Shown here: one piece after another, positions 1-11,900 of the stretch | How positions within the stretch are numbered: position 1 is the first letter of the stretch | Layout of the letters: each line of letters begins with the position of its first letter | NCBI RefSeq assembly: GCF_031755915.1 | Contig: NC_083390.1 | Coordinates: 11,811,001 to 11,875,000, forward strand | Direction: 5' to 3' | From: Ziziphus jujuba | Taxonomy: Eukaryota > Streptophyta > Magnoliopsida > Rosales > Rhamnaceae | DNA length: 64,000 nt | Notes under the pieces: generated by a model | Seen by the model: the letters and a program-made list of their open reading frames with translations, nothing else | The model's database searches: none | What the model was told of the DNA's origin: nothing | Program-made: the position numbers and the translations under genes

Positions 1-46
1 AAGTCAGGAACAAGCATAAAAAAAAGCCGGACTAAAGAAACATCAC

Positions 47-1006
47 CTTGTATACTTCTTCGAAATAATCAACACTGGCACAACCAGTAGCTTCAGAGAC
101 AACTAGTCTCCAAAATGGCCTTCCATCTCCCTGCCAGTAACACAAAAAAGAGCTCATTTAGCAAATAAAAAAAGAAAAAGAAAAAAAAAACATGGCCTTT
201 GCTCAACAAGAAGATTACATTGTAAACGGTAAATGTGTAAGAAACAAAAAAGCCACCATATTTACCAACTAACCAAACAATTATAGGTTCTTAAAAAAGA
301 AGAAAAGAAAAAAAGGAGTAGTTCAAGGAGTTTACACCGAAAAACTAATCTGATAATTGAGAAAAACACTCATTTACAGGTCAAAGGAAAAGAATCCAGT
401 TGGTGGAAAGGCATGTGACAGCATAACTAACTTGGTATCGAAGTTTCTCAGGCCATGTAGCAGAAAAAGCCCTTTTAAACCCTTGCTTTATTTCTGGCGG
501 TGTTGCAGTGAGACCTAGAAAAAGCATACGAAAAATCCAAATAAAATTAAACCACTTTCTGGGTAATAACCCAATACTACTAGATACCAAGAATCTAGAG
601 AACTAACCGTATTTGGTGCCAATTGCGGCATAAGTTTCTTCAACGGGCTTCGACAACTGCAAGAGAGTGCCTCCAGCGTCCAATAACAATGCGTCATATT
701 TTCTCTTCACGGATTCCAACCCATCTTCCCCAGAAAATAAAAGAATTCGAGATCAAATGGAAAATTTGACCAGATTTTGTAATTGTAAGTTTCTTGTAGC
801 CAAAAAAGTGAAATCGCAATCGAAGTCTATATATATATATATATAGGTATATATAATTAATACATAGAAACAATGAAAGGTGTACCAGAGTGGATGAGCA
901 TAGAGGAAGAAGAGCAACGAAGAGGCCTTGGAAATTTCAAATGGAGAGGTTTGAGGGTTCTGAGGAGATTGCTGCCATTACAGCATCTCATCAAGCTCGC
1001 CTCCAT
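47..1006 (-). CDS. HAD-superfamily hydrolase, HDHD3-like (5' part; gene continues past the left edge)
   Basis: Four exons read in frame on the minus strand: 1006-886, 724-608, 514-432 and 130-47, each bounded by GT-AG introns and with matching phases (121, 117, 83 and 84 nt). The start at 1006 is followed by about 40 residues rich in Arg, Ser and Leu with few acidic residues, which suggests an organelle transit peptide. Next comes [16 protein letters not shown], the HAD motif I region, then [11 protein letters not shown] and WPEKLRYQ, and exon 4 encodes [11 protein letters not shown] and VDYFEEVY. This order fits the cap region of the HDHD3-like branch of HAD hydrolases. The usual second Asp of motif I (DxD) is Gly here (DAGGT), so classical phosphatase chemistry is uncertain. 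Motifs II-IV would lie to the left of the window. The substrate is unknown. The family call is firm, the exact orthologue is not. Confidence 0.85.
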
Positions 1007-1466
1007 TTCTCTATTCCTTAGGCGAAACCTCCCTTTTTCAGTTCTTAATTTTTAACGAATAAAACCAACCTCTCTGTTTCCCTTCTCCTTTGAACTAACT
1101 TGGGAAATATTTTTATTTGCTTATTTTCCGGGGGGGAAAAAAAAATATATCAAACTTTTTCACTTTATTTTGTTAGTGAACCATAGTTTACGCTGTTATG
1201 CATAATTGACTGTCTTTTCTCCAAAAATAATAATAAATAATTATTAAAGGCTAGCTTATGCTGGGCAACTGATCGCATACAAGCACAAGCTCTTATTGAA
1301 GCGCATAAGCCATCATATATGCTGGGTCCGCTGCCCAATTCAATAGAATAAAATAAATAAATAAATTTTGAATTCCTCAGGTTTACAATAATTTTTAAAT
1401 TGTAGGAAAGAAGGAAGAGGAGGTGTCTCAAATACCATCTTATGGGTGGGGATGTGGGATTAAATT

Positions 1467-1501
<35 letters not shown>

Positions 1502-2326
1502 TTTGAACTTCCATACTTTAAATGCTAAGTTTAAAGAACCAACATTTTTCAAAGAAACAAAGCATCCCAGAAACAAAATAATATGAAACAAAACCAAAGT
1601 GATAATAAATCTAATTGAAATAGCAATTTTGTGGTTGTCAAATGATGTAACAGTAGATTAGTGACTGATAAAATTTTTTATGGAAAATAAATTGAATAAC
1701 AATTTTTTTTTTATTAGCATTCGAAGCAAACAAATGGCAAACCCAAACCTAAAAGCACCTAATATTTAATACAAACTGAAGCCTAGCTTCCCCAAAGTTA
1801 TCCAAAACATCAATCATTTTAATGCCCCGCCATCGTTGCAAGCCATTGTTACATATCAAGGTAAACAAATTTGATAATTTAATATTATTGAATTAAGATT
1901 AGCAAAATAAACACTACCACCCAATTCACTCCACCTACGCTTGAAAAACAAAATAAACAAAAGAAATCACTCTACCTACAACATTGGCAAGGCGAAGCAT
2001 TAGATATTGGAGGAAACTTGATGAAATGCACGTAACATTGTTATGGTAACCCACTTAGGTTGGTGCATTTTTTTTTTTAACTTTTTTTTTTTATATATAA
2101 ATTGAGAAAGGGGGATTATCATTTCTTATGAAACCAAGATTAAAAATTATCATTAACATTGATTGTTAAATAAGTTGTTCCAAAAGGACCACATAGGTTT
2201 AACTTCCTCCAATTCTCACGTCACAAAACTATAATAGGAGAGTTTATTTGATGATGATATTCGAACTTAAAAGCTTGAATTTTGGACCATCCTAAGAAGT
2301 GCCCAGTAACAAAGTTTATTTATTTG
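1007..2326. other. Intergenic DNA, upstream of the HAD gene
   Basis: This stretch is AT-rich with short (TA)n runs near 1471-1500 and several poly-A/T tracts. It includes the promoter side of the minus-strand HAD gene. I see no supported coding sequence; the short open frames here lack recognisable domains. Confidence 0.6.
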
Positions 2327-2331
2327 AGAAT

Positions 2332-2963
2332 TGTGATAATTTAATCCTCAAATTCATCTTGTAATGCTGCTGTGATGTGTTGCTAAGGACTGGTGCAGAA
2401 CCTGTTTGAGTGTTTCAAAGCCTCAGGAGGTTAAAACGGTGCATTTCATTATCTTAGAAGTAAAGAATGGCAAAATAGTCATTTTGCTTCACATTTTAAC
2501 AGAAAAACGGATTGCTACGTGTCTTAATGTTATCGATGCAACGGTTAAATAGAGTGATGCCATCTTGAGGCCACACTTGTTATATATATACAATTTTCTT
2601 CTTCAAAAAAAGCCAAGAGAGGAAAATCAAATTTCTAAAAAGTTTCAGCGGAAAACTCCAAGAAATCTGTTTTCATTCCCTCGTGTTCTTCTTTGTGTGT
2701 AATTGATGTTCTTTGTGGGGTTCTATGTGAGCTTGGTAGAGAACACAGAGTAAAAAAGGTGTAACAGGGGTTTTGGGTTGTGAACATCTGAGTGATTCCA
2801 TCATTAAAGCCCTGTAGTTGGTTTCTGTAACAGCAGCTATTTAATAAGATACCAGAAGCTCTCACTGGAGCAACAAGGACGTAGGCAATCTTGGCCGAAT
2901 CTTGATAAATCTTGTTGTTGTTTGTGTTTATTAGTTTTGTTTCTGTTCACTGATTTTCCACCA
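2332..2963 (+). repeat. 5' LTR of the copia element
   Basis: It begins TGTGATAATTTAATCC and ends TTTTCCACCA, immediately before the primer-binding site. It aligns along its length with 12421-13042, with scattered substitutions and small indels, so the insertion is not recent. A TATATATATAC stretch near 2580 is a possible TATA box for the element promoter. Confidence 0.92.
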
Positions 2964-2965
2964 GC

Positions 2966-2976
2966 GGTATCAGAGC
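2966..2976 (+). other. Primer-binding site (tRNA-iMet type)
   Basis: GGTATCAGAGC lies two bases downstream of the 5' LTR end. It matches the usual plant copia primer site complementary to the 3' end of initiator tRNA-Met. Confidence 0.88.
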
Positions 2977-3050
2977 TTGGCATTTCTTGATTCTTGGTTC
3001 TTAGTGAGTCTTTGTTTTAACTATCTTTGTGAGAGGTTTCGTTTTGGGTA

Positions 3051-3820
3051 ATGCCAAGAAGGTTTACGAAACTAGAAATTGAGGTCTTCAATGGCAAGGG
3101 AGATTTCTTGCTCTGGTGCAAGAAGATGAAGGCTATGCTGGTCCAGATGAAAAGGCAATTGATGGTTCATTTAGAGCAAATGTCACTGAAGACAAGAAGC
3201 TGGAAATTGATGAAATTGCAATGGCACCATCATCCTTCATCTTTCTGACAATGTGTTGAGGCAGGTTGATGATATCATTACCACTTCATAGATGTGGCAA
3301 AAGCTTGAATAGCTTTACTTGGTGAGATCCTTACAAGATAGAATTCTTTTACTTGAGCAATTTTTTAGTTTTAAAATGGATTACCTCTAAGGACTTAGAT
3401 GCTAATCTTGATTCCTTTAATCGTTTAATACTAAGTCTTGCAAATTGTAATGTTCTGTTTGATGATAAACACCATGCTGTTATATTGTTAAACTCCTTGT
3501 CTGAAATATATAGAATAGTGAAGAATGCCATTAAGTATGGCAGGGATTCTCTGTCTTTAGAAACTGTAGTAAATGCCCTTAGGTCACGAGAATTAGAATT
3601 GAAATCTGAGTCTAAAGGGGAAGGATTTACAGTAAGGAGTAGGAACACTACTCAAAGCTAGGGTCAAAGTGAACATAGGAGCAAGTCTAGAGAGAACCCT
3701 AGATCTAAGTCTAGAACAAGAGGCAGAAGATGTTATTACTGTAAGAGAGAGGGTAATTTCATTAAAAATTGCTTTAAGAAAAAGAAAGATGAAAAAGAAA
3801 AAGGCCAAGAAACTGGTGAC
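3051..3820 (+). pseudogene. copia gag (decayed)
   Basis: The ATG at 3051 opens with MPRRFTKLEIEVFNGKGDF, the usual start of plant copia gag proteins (F.G..F..W motif). The frame then shifts and continues at 3353-3660 with a helical capsid-like segment. Near 3727 it reaches a CCHC zinc knuckle of the form CYYCKREGNFIKNC, where the expected His of C-x2-C-x4-H-x4-C is replaced by Asn. Stops and frame changes (near 3250, 3310 and 3661) show it cannot make an intact Gag. Confidence 0.85.
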
Positions 3821-4130
3821 TTGGCAGTGGCTTATACTGGTTTGGAGTCAGGAGAGGTATTGGTTGTGTCATCCAGCCAAGACAAATCTGAATGGGTGTT
3901 AGATTCAGGTTGTTCTTTTCACATGTGTCCTGACTTAAGCTCTTTCCACTCATATACTAAGTGTGATGGTGGTCAAGTCCTTCTAGGAAACAATCTGTCA
4001 TATCACGTGGTTAGAATTGGTAATGTGCAACTACGGATGTTTGATGGCACTACTAAGACTCTTACCTTTGTAAGATATGTTCTTAATTTGAAAAGAAATC
4101 TAATTTCTCTTGATATGCTTGATGAATCTT

Positions 4131-4162
<32 letters not shown>

Positions 4163-4673
4163 TAACACTGAAAATGGTACTATGAAAGTGACTAAGGGCT
4201 CTCTTGTTGTGATGAAAGGTATGAAAAAGAATTCGAGTAATCCTTCAGTTAGCTCATCAATGGGCAAGACTATTTTGTAGCACAAGAGCTTAGATCACAT
4301 AAGTGAGAAAGGCTTGTATTATTTGAACAAACAAAACATGTTTGGCAATGACATAATCAACAATTTAAAGTCTTGTGAGAACCGTATTTTGGAAAAACAA
4401 TATAGACTTAGCTTTAACTTGAGCACAAATAGAGCTAAAACTGTGTTGGAATATATTCATGCTGATTTGTGGGGTCCTGCCAAGGTGTAAACATAGAGTG
4501 GAAATATATATTTTTTGTCCATAATTAATGACTTTTCTAGAAAAGTCTGAGTTATTTGTTGAAAAGAAAAGATGGAGTTTTTACTAAGTTTAAAGAATGG
4601 AAATTGCTTGTTGAAAATCAAACCAGCAAATCTGTTAAAACTTTGAGAACAAACAATGGTCTTGAGTTTGCAA
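3821..4673 (+). pseudogene. copia protease, GAG-pre-integrase and integrase start (decayed)
   Basis: Continuing from gag, WVLDSGCSFHMC (about 3895-3930) is the copia protease active site (D-S-G), followed by the protease C-terminal strands. A run of 28 T at 4133-4160 then breaks the frame. After it, fragments of the GAG-pre-integrase zinc-binding region are seen. HADLWGP near 4460 marks the start of the integrase core, and DFSRK follows. The reading stops at 4682 where the MULE has inserted. Confidence 0.85.
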
Positions 4674-4682
4674 TAAATAATT

Positions 4683-4875
4683 GGGATACTGGCAGCTATG
4701 CACCCTGAACTTTATCGAGGTTGACACATTACATCCTAAACTATTTTTCCTGGCATTATGCACCTCAAACTTCTTTTCCCTTGCACTGTTGGTTCTTCTG
4801 TCAAAATTGCTTAATGGAATGACCACGTGTTGTGCACGTGATCATCAAGCGATGGTAGCTCAGGTCATTTTACTA
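4683..4875 (+). repeat. Left terminal inverted repeat of the MULE
   Basis: Pairs with 9820-10012 in inverted orientation. Shared internal blocks include AACTTTATCG, TTGACACATT, CTTCTGTCAAAA and GGAATGACCACGTGTTG. It may carry the transposase promoter. Confidence 0.92.
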
Positions 4876-5674
4876 TTCTCATCACGTGCCTCTCATGTGT
4901 GTGATTAAGGATTAGAAATCAGTCTCTTTAGATAGGGATTTTTGGGCAGGAAAATCATCTTAGGGATTCATCGAATGATCTGATTGAGTTGCATTTTATT
5001 AGAGTTAAGAGTTTGATGAAGGAAATTTAAGCAGCATGAACAAAATTTAGAGAGGAGTAGTTTTACGCGAACAAAAATTGAATGAGTTAAGCTTATCTTA
5101 GAAACAAAGTTGACAGATGGAAAATGTGTAGAATGAAATCCCCAAATATTGTAAGTGGCTCTAAAATTTTAAATTTTATGCTTCTTTGTTTGGGTTGTAG
5201 GTTTTTTAGCATCTTTGTTTGGAATGTAGGTTTTATGCTCTGAAATTTTCATATATATGGTTTAAAAAGTAAAAATGATAGAGGGTTGTGTTGGTTCTAG
5301 GGTCCCATATTCCATCTTTAGTAAAAATCTTATTCCCCACCACACACACACATTATGTATTAAATTGACTTGTTAAATTTGTGGGTGAGGCGTGGTCCCA
5401 AATATGGATTTTCTAGGTGGGATGTGGACCCAAGTTTGGATTATTTTAGGAAGTTTGTATTTGTATGTGTGTAAATTGAATTAAAAAACGATATTAACTG
5501 CATTGTGGTTAGTGTATGTGTAGTATGCCTGAATTAATTATTAATACTTTAACTTTAAGCAGTATGCCAAATAATGTGACTAGTAGTAAGAATGTAGTTG
5601 TTTACAACTAGGTTTTCTTGTCTAGCATCTATGTCACTGCATGTTTTTTTATTTATTTGTTTGTATTTTAAAAT

Positions 5675-8415
5675 ATGACTGCAGCTGCTGAGTCACGTTA
5701 TTTTACCCTAAAAGCTCACCATGGTAGTGACTTGTTTGACAGAATGGGTAAGACAATGTACTTAGGATGGAGTGTTGATTTTTTTTACTACTGCCATATT
5801 GATACTATATGTTACTTTAGCTTTGATAAGTTTGCAAAGTTAATTGGGATCAAAGGTCAATGTTCTTACTTATATCAGATTCCCAAAAAGAATCTAAATG
5901 ATGGTTTGGTTAAAATACTAGGAGATCAAGATGTGGTAGACATGTGCAATATTGTGCCTAGTAGTAAAGTTGTGGAAGTATATTTCATTCAGCAAGTGGC
6001 TTTGGAGTTTTTGACCAATGAACCTCACAATTGGGAGGAGGAACTAGGCACCCAACAACCTAAACCCTAAACTGAGCCACATCAATCCCAAGAATCAAGT
6101 TTAGATACCCCTCTCCAACCAAAAAATGATATTCTTGATTTTAACCTGCATGTTAGTGGAGGTGAAGAGAGTGATTAGGGCAATGAGGCTTAATCACAAA
6201 ATGATTGGTCTGATTTTGACATGCATGTTAGTGGAGGTGAAGAGAGTGATCATATTAATAGAGGTGACAATTCTGATTTTCAGCAATTTGATTATGAGTT
6301 ATCAGATTATAAGGTTATGTTTAGGGATAATGTAAACAGTAATGTTGAATTTGCAGGTGTTCAGTCTACTAGAAATCCCACTACTTCCACTGATGAAGTC
6401 CACATTGAGTTTGATCATGAGTATGATGATGATGTATTGATGAGCAGGCCATCAAGTGATGAGAAGACATTAATAGGCATTTTCCTGAGTTTAATGCTCA
6501 GACAGATATGAGATATCCTAAGGTTGAGGTTGGCATGTTGTTTAGTTGTGCAGATGACTTTAGAAAAGCAGTTAGGGAGTATGCAATCATTGAACAGAGA
6601 CCAATAAAGTTTAAGAAAAAGTGCAGTGATAAAGTTAGAGTTATGTGTTCCAACCCTAGATGTGAGTAGTTTGTGTATGCTTCAATATTGAAAGACAAAA
6701 GGACCTTTCAGATTAAAACATTGAATAATGTACATATAGATAGATGTGCTAAGTTGTTCAGGAATTCAAATGTCACATCTACTTGGTTGGCTAAGAAGTT
6801 TATAAATAACTTCAGAGCTGACCCCAATTGGAAGTTAAACCATTTCCTAACAACTGTGAAGGAACAGTGTAATACAGAGGTGAGTGAATGGCAGTATTAT
6901 AGGGCAAGAAAAAAGGTTCTTTGTGTTATACAAGGGACTGTCAAAGAGCAATACCACAGATTACGGGACTACTATGAGGAGTTAAGGAAAACTAACCCAA
7001 GCAGTATTGTGGTGATAAAAAGTGAGTTCAAAGCTAATTTAAGCAAGTTTCAGAGGATTTATATATGCCTGAAAGCCTACAAACAAGGCTATAAAGAAGG
7101 ATGTAGGCCAATAGTTGGCCTTGATGATTGTCATATAAAATGTCACCATCAAGGTTAATTACTGGTAAGTTTTTGGAATTGATGGTAAGAAATGTAATGT
7201 TTCCAGTTGCATACGCATTGGTAGAATCAGAGAATAAGGACACCTGGAGTTGGTTTCTTTAATTTTTGATAGAAGATCTTCAGATAAGGAACTCTCATGG
7301 GATGACATTCATTTCTGATAAGCAAAAGGGCTTGGTTAATACATTGGAGGAGTTACTACCTGAATCTGAATATAGCCATTGTGTTAGGCACTTGTACTAG
7401 AATTTTTCCCTTACATTCAAAGGTTTAGCTATGAAGCAAAGATTGTGGTTTGCTGCTAAGGCAGGAACAGTGGCATAGTTTCAAACTGAGATGGAAAAGC
7501 TAAAAGAATTGTTATATGATGCATTTAAGTGGCTGAATGAAAAACTTCCGAGATATTGGTCTAGGTCACATTTTGACACTCGGCCAAAATGTGATATCCT
7601 TTTGAACAACCTGTGTAAGGCATTCAATGGATCAATAGTGGAGGCAAGGGATAAGTGATAAGTCTATTCTAACATTGTTGGAGGAGATTAGGTGTAAGAT
7701 CATGAGAAAAATGACATTTAAACGTGAGGCAGTTGCCAAGTGAAATGGAGAGGTTGGACCAAGGATTTTCAAAAAGTTGGAGTCTTTGAAGGCTGATAGT
7801 AGGCAATGTATATCAGTATGGGTTAGTGAGATGAAATTTCAGGTTACAGTTGCCTTTGGCAATCAATATGTTGTTGATTTAAGGGCAAATACATGCTCCT
7901 GTATGTATTAGGATTTAACAGGTATATCTTGTTCCATGCAATTTCAGCCATTTTTAGTAGAAATATGGAACCTGAATCATTTGTACCCCGTTGGTACATA
8001 TAAATTACATATCTCGAAACTTACAGTCCCATTGTCAATCAAATAAGTGGTCTAGATTTGTGGTCTAATACTGAAATATCCCCTTTGCACCCACCAATAT
8101 TTAGAAAACAACCAGGTAGGCCAAGAAAGGTAAGAAGAAAAGAGACAGATGAGCAACTACCTAGTACCATGAAGAAGTTGGGGAGAAAAGGGGTCGTCAT
8201 AACATGTAGTAAATGTGGGCAGCAAGGTTATAATATGAGATTGTATAAGGTATCCAGAAGCACATCCAAGTTCCAGGTAATTATGTTCAATTCCTTTAAT
8301 TTCAATGGCATTAACTTGTCAATTTATATGTTTATATTCGATTTTAGGCATCGAGTAGCTCAGCAACCCCATCTGAGGCAATAAGGACCACAAGGAGCAG
8401 AAGGAGCACAACTTA
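5675..8415 (+). pseudogene. MULE transposase (MuDR type) with N-terminal PB1-like domain, decayed
   Basis: The segments lie in order along the plus strand. At 5675-6070 is a domain of the type annotated as PB1-like in plant MULE proteins (FTLKAHHGSDLF ... LNDGLVKILGDQDVVDMC). An acidic region follows in which the block HVSGGEESD occurs twice (near 6148 and 6223). At about 6505-6850 is the MuDR N-terminal DNA-binding domain (VEVGMLFSCADDFRKAV). At 7100-7350 is the MULE catalytic core with GLDDCHIKCHHQG (canonical GLDGCHxKG) and FISDKQKGL, keeping two catalytic Asp. A SWIM-like CSCMY follows near 7890. At about 8190-8250 is a zinc-knuckle remnant CSKCGQQGYN whose final Cys is lost. At least seven in-frame stops and several frameshifts make it non-functional. 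Confidence 0.88.
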
Positions 8416-9023
8416 ATGAGTTCAACTTTGTGCATGCAGGTTAAGAGATCACCTACGACAGCCAATGGCTGTTTGTTTGTGTTGTTAATACAACTTAGTT
8501 TTTGTCCATCTTGTAAAATGCAGCTACCATATGACTATTTAGGGTAGTATATGTTGTTGAGTTATAAAGTTAACCTTTTGTGACTACTATATGGCCGGGG
8601 TTGTTCATGTCATGTTTTGGATAGTTTATATGCATGGTGCTATGAATTGAGCACAATGGTATTGTATACATGTATTTTAGATTTGTAAAAAGGTTATCAT
8701 GTATTTAAATACCTGGACATATATTTCAGGATATATTTGTCACTACATGCCTAGATAAATTTTGTTATATTGTTCATTACAAGTTCTTTGGCCAGATTAA
8801 ATTTACAAAATGGACAAATAGACTAAAAATATCAACAATGATGCTAAATACAATGTTCAAATATAGCTGGTAAATATAAGCTGGTAAACATATTCACAAG
8901 GTTGAATAAATACAAGAAAACATTCATAGAAGCTGTTAATTATATATATAGATACTACATACAAAATTGATACAAGTATACTAACATATGCTATCATCTT
9001 CATCAATTCTATTATCTATATCA
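8416..9023. other. MULE interior, non-coding
   Basis: Between the two convergent MULE genes. AT-rich, with no recognised coding sequence. It should hold the 3' untranslated parts of both genes. Confidence 0.55.
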
Positions 9024-9589
9024 TTAGGGATATTGGCAGCTATTACATTCTCCATTTGTCATTATTATATATACCAACAATACACATGCAACAAATCTAA
9101 CACAAACTATTTTCTTTAGTCTGGCCTTATCTTCCTTCAATCTTGTAATATCTCTTAGTAGTCCAGGTATAATCCTTGTTGAATACTGACATATTGGTGG
9201 ATCATACCATTGGAAAAATCCACATCCTTTTCTCACATTTTTCTGCAAACATAAGTCAAAAAAATTAAGAAATAGTTAGTAGCAATGGAATTAAGAAACC
9301 AAATTTTCTGTTCCATAATGATTTGAAATCGACATTTCACTCAACAATATCAAAGATGCAATATCTTTAGAATATGAAAATATGATTTTCGTTTTTCTCT
9401 CTATTTTCTTCTACATATTTTTAAAAAAAATGTTTACAAAATTTTTAAATAGTTTTCATAAATGCGTAAATATGAATAATAATATATCTTATATTTTTGA
9501 CACCTATGAAATCTCCTTCCTGGGTTAATGTTAGTCCATAAAGTTATTTCCAAGGCTGGCATTCCACAGTGGCAGAAAATTTGCTTCAT
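9024..9589 (-). CDS. GRF-type zinc-finger protein carried by the MULE (2 exons; first splice donor altered)
   Basis: Exon 1 is 9589-9488 (102 nt) and exon 2 is 9242-9024 (219 nt), both in the same phase, giving 106 codons. Exon 1 carries C-H-C-G followed by NPGRRFHRC, and exon 2 carries KGCGFFQWYDPPIC. Together these make a complete GRF zinc finger (CxCG ... NPGRRF..C ... CGFFxW). The C-terminal half has a short charged helix (DITRLKEDKARLKK) and then a hydrophobic stretch VCVRFVACVLLVYIIM that could span a membrane. The acceptor (TTTGCAG) is good, but the expected donor after AAG reads ATATAT instead of GTATAT, so correct splicing is doubtful. The gene lies next to the right inverted repeat and is convergent with the transposase. 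GRF fingers bind nucleic acid in other proteins; the role here is unknown. Confidence 0.78.
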
Positions 9590-9819
9590 CAATTTCTTTG
9601 TTTGTTAATATTCTTCAGTGAAAATTCATTCATTTGCTACAGCTTGAGTTGCAGTGTCTCCACAAGGTGCTTTCTTCTGCAACTTCGGCTACTTCGTCAA
9701 CTTTCTCGAGTCCTACAATCCCTTTCTCACCTTTCTGCAACTTTCCGCAACTTAACTCGTCCATTTCACAATTGGGGCTAAAACTCCATTTTTTAAGCCC
9801 TGATTTCTATCCTGAAAAC

Positions 9820-10012
9820 AGTTAAATGACCTGATCTACCCTCACTTGATGATCACGTGTGCAACACGTGGTCATTCCGTTAAGTATTTTTGACAGAAGA
9901 ACAAACGGTGCAAGGGAAAAGGAAGTTTGGGGTGCATAATACCAGAAAAAATAGTTTATGGTGCAATGTGTCAATCCCGATAAAGTTTAGGATGTATAGC
10001 TAGCAATATCTC
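9820..10012 (-). repeat. Right terminal inverted repeat of the MULE
   Basis: Inverted partner of 4683-4875. The outer end reads ...AATATCTC on the plus strand and is followed directly by the target duplication. The GRF gene starts about 230 bp inside it, so its promoter may lie in this repeat. Confidence 0.92.
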
Positions 10013-10677
10013 TAAAGAATTTGATGACTTTTATAAGTCTCATGGTATTCTAAGACAGAACTATTAAGCACACACTACAGCAAAATGGTGTGTCTGAAAG
10101 GATGAATAGGACTTTACTTAATAAGGTGAGATATATGCTTGTTTCATCTAGTTTGCCTAAATCGTTTTGGGGTGAGGTTGTTATGACAGCTATGCATTCG
10201 ATAATTTTATCACCATCTACTGTTTTCAACTTTAAACCCCCTGAGCATGTGTGGCTTGGTAAGAAACTTGATTACAGCAAGCTAAGAGTTTTTGGCTGTG
10301 CTGCTTATATCCATCAATCTGAATTGGAGCCTAGGAGCATAAAGTGTGTTTTCTTAGGCTATCCCTTTAGTGTTAAAGGCTATAGAATTTGGAACAAAGG
10401 AAGTCAGAATTTTAAAGTTATTATAAGTACAGATGTTATTTTTTATGAAAATTATATGCCATGTAAAGTTACTAACAGTGCAGGTAATGAGACTAGTAAC
10501 AAGCTGGAAACAAGGAGCCTTGACTTACTTCCTGAGGTGGATAGTCAAGATGATGAAAATCTGAGTGATAAGGCATCAATTGAGGCTGCTGTTGAACCTG
10601 GAAGAGTTGATGAACCAGAAAAACATACACCTGTCCAATCAAATGAGGATTTTGAAGATGAACAAGCAAGGCAGTAG
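10013..10677 (+). pseudogene. copia integrase, C-terminal part
   Basis: Right of the MULE the integrase core resumes (EFDDFYKSHGI), shifts frame once, and then runs open from 10090. GVSERMNRTL (normally NGVAERMNRTL) and FWGEVV belong to the core end. KLRVFGCAAYIH and KCVFLGYP are the typical copia integrase tail. The segment ends at a stop (TAG, 10675-10677) within the acidic linker before the reverse transcriptase. Confidence 0.9.
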
Positions 10678-11900
10678 TCATCAAGTCCAAGACACAAGAA
10701 TATAGCTTCACCTGGTTACTTGCTGACACAAGATAGAGCATAGAGGCAAGTGAAGCCAAATAGGAAGTACAGCTATGCAGATTTAATTGCTTATGCCTTG
10801 GTGGTATTTCAAGATCTCACTGATAATGAGTCAAGGAACTACTTGGAAGCAATGAAATCAAAGGAAGCTACCAAATTAAAAGAAGCTATGGTGGAAGAGA
10901 TGGAGTCTCTACATAAAAATAAGACTTGGAACTTAGTACCAGTACCGTTAAACTAGAAAGCTGTAGATTGTAAATGGATCTACAAAGTCAAGGAAGGAAT
11001 GACAAAATCTGAACCAGTGAGATTTAATGCCAAATTAGTGGCTAAGGGGTTCACTCAAGTGGAAGATATAGACTACAATGAAATCTTCTCACCGGTTGTC
11101 AAATATACAACCATTAGGTTCATGTTGGCCTTGGTGACTCGGTTTGATTGGAAGTTAGAACAGATGGATGTGAAGACTGCATTTCTTCATGGAGAATTAG
11201 AAGAAACAATATACATGAGGCAGCTTGAAGGTTTTGAGATTAGGAAAAAATGCGGAGATCTTGTGTGTTTGCTTAAAAAATCATTTTATGATCCTAGGCA
11301 GTCACCAAGACAGTAGTATAAAAGATTTGATTCTTTTGTGGTGGAAGCTGGTTTTGTGATAAGCAATTTCGACTGTTGCTTATATTTTAAGGACCCTATG
11401 ACAGATAAAGTTGTGTATCTTCTATTGTATGTGGATGATATGCTACTAGCAGGTCCAAATGGTAAAGTTATACACTTTGTGAGGAAATTACTCAAGTCTG
11501 AGTTTGATATGAAGGACCTTGGACAAGCCAAGAAGATTTTGGGAATAGAAGTTGTGAGAAACAGATCGAGATATGAGATGAAGCTGTTGCAATCTTCATA
11601 CATTTAGAAAGTGGTGTCCAGATTTTCTATGGAAGGTGCAAAACCAGCTAATGTTCCACTTGATGGACATTTCAAGTTGTCAAGTGAGCAATGTCCATCT
11701 ACAGAGCAAGAGAAGGAAGATATGATGGCTGTACCATATTCAAATGTTGTGGGATCTGTGATGTATGTAATGAGCTGTACTAGGTCATATTTAGCTCATG
11801 CCATCAGTGTCTTGAGTAGATACATGGCTAATCCTGACTGAGATCATTGGGAGGCAGTAAAATGGCTTCTACGATTTTTGAAGCACTCAATGAGTGAAAG
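10678..11900 (+). pseudogene. copia reverse transcriptase (decayed)
   Basis: Open pieces on the plus strand give the RVT_2 domain in order: EEMESLHKNKTWNLV, CKWIYKVK, ARGF-type VAKGFTQVEDIDY, SPVVKYTTIR, QMDVKTAFLHGEL and the catalytic YVDDMLLA near 11430. YSNVVGSVMYVM and LSRYMANPD follow. The catalytic Asp pair is kept, but stops near 10954, 11314, 11605 and 11839 break the frame. Confidence 0.93.

Larger units (their letters stand above)
4683..10012 (+). mobile_element. Mutator-like element (MULE), MuDR type, nested in the copia integrase
   Basis: Terminal inverted repeats of about 193 bp (4683-4875 and 9820-10012) start GGGATACTGGCAGCTATG on the left and GAGATATTGCTAGCTATA on the right. 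Flanks are TAAATAATT (4674-4682) and TAAAGAATT (10013-10021), a 9-bp target duplication with one mismatch, as expected for Mutator. Inside are a decayed MuDR-type transposase on the plus strand and a small GRF zinc-finger gene on the minus strand, pointing at each other. The copia integrase reading resumes on the right side, which proves insertion into that element. Confidence 0.93.
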
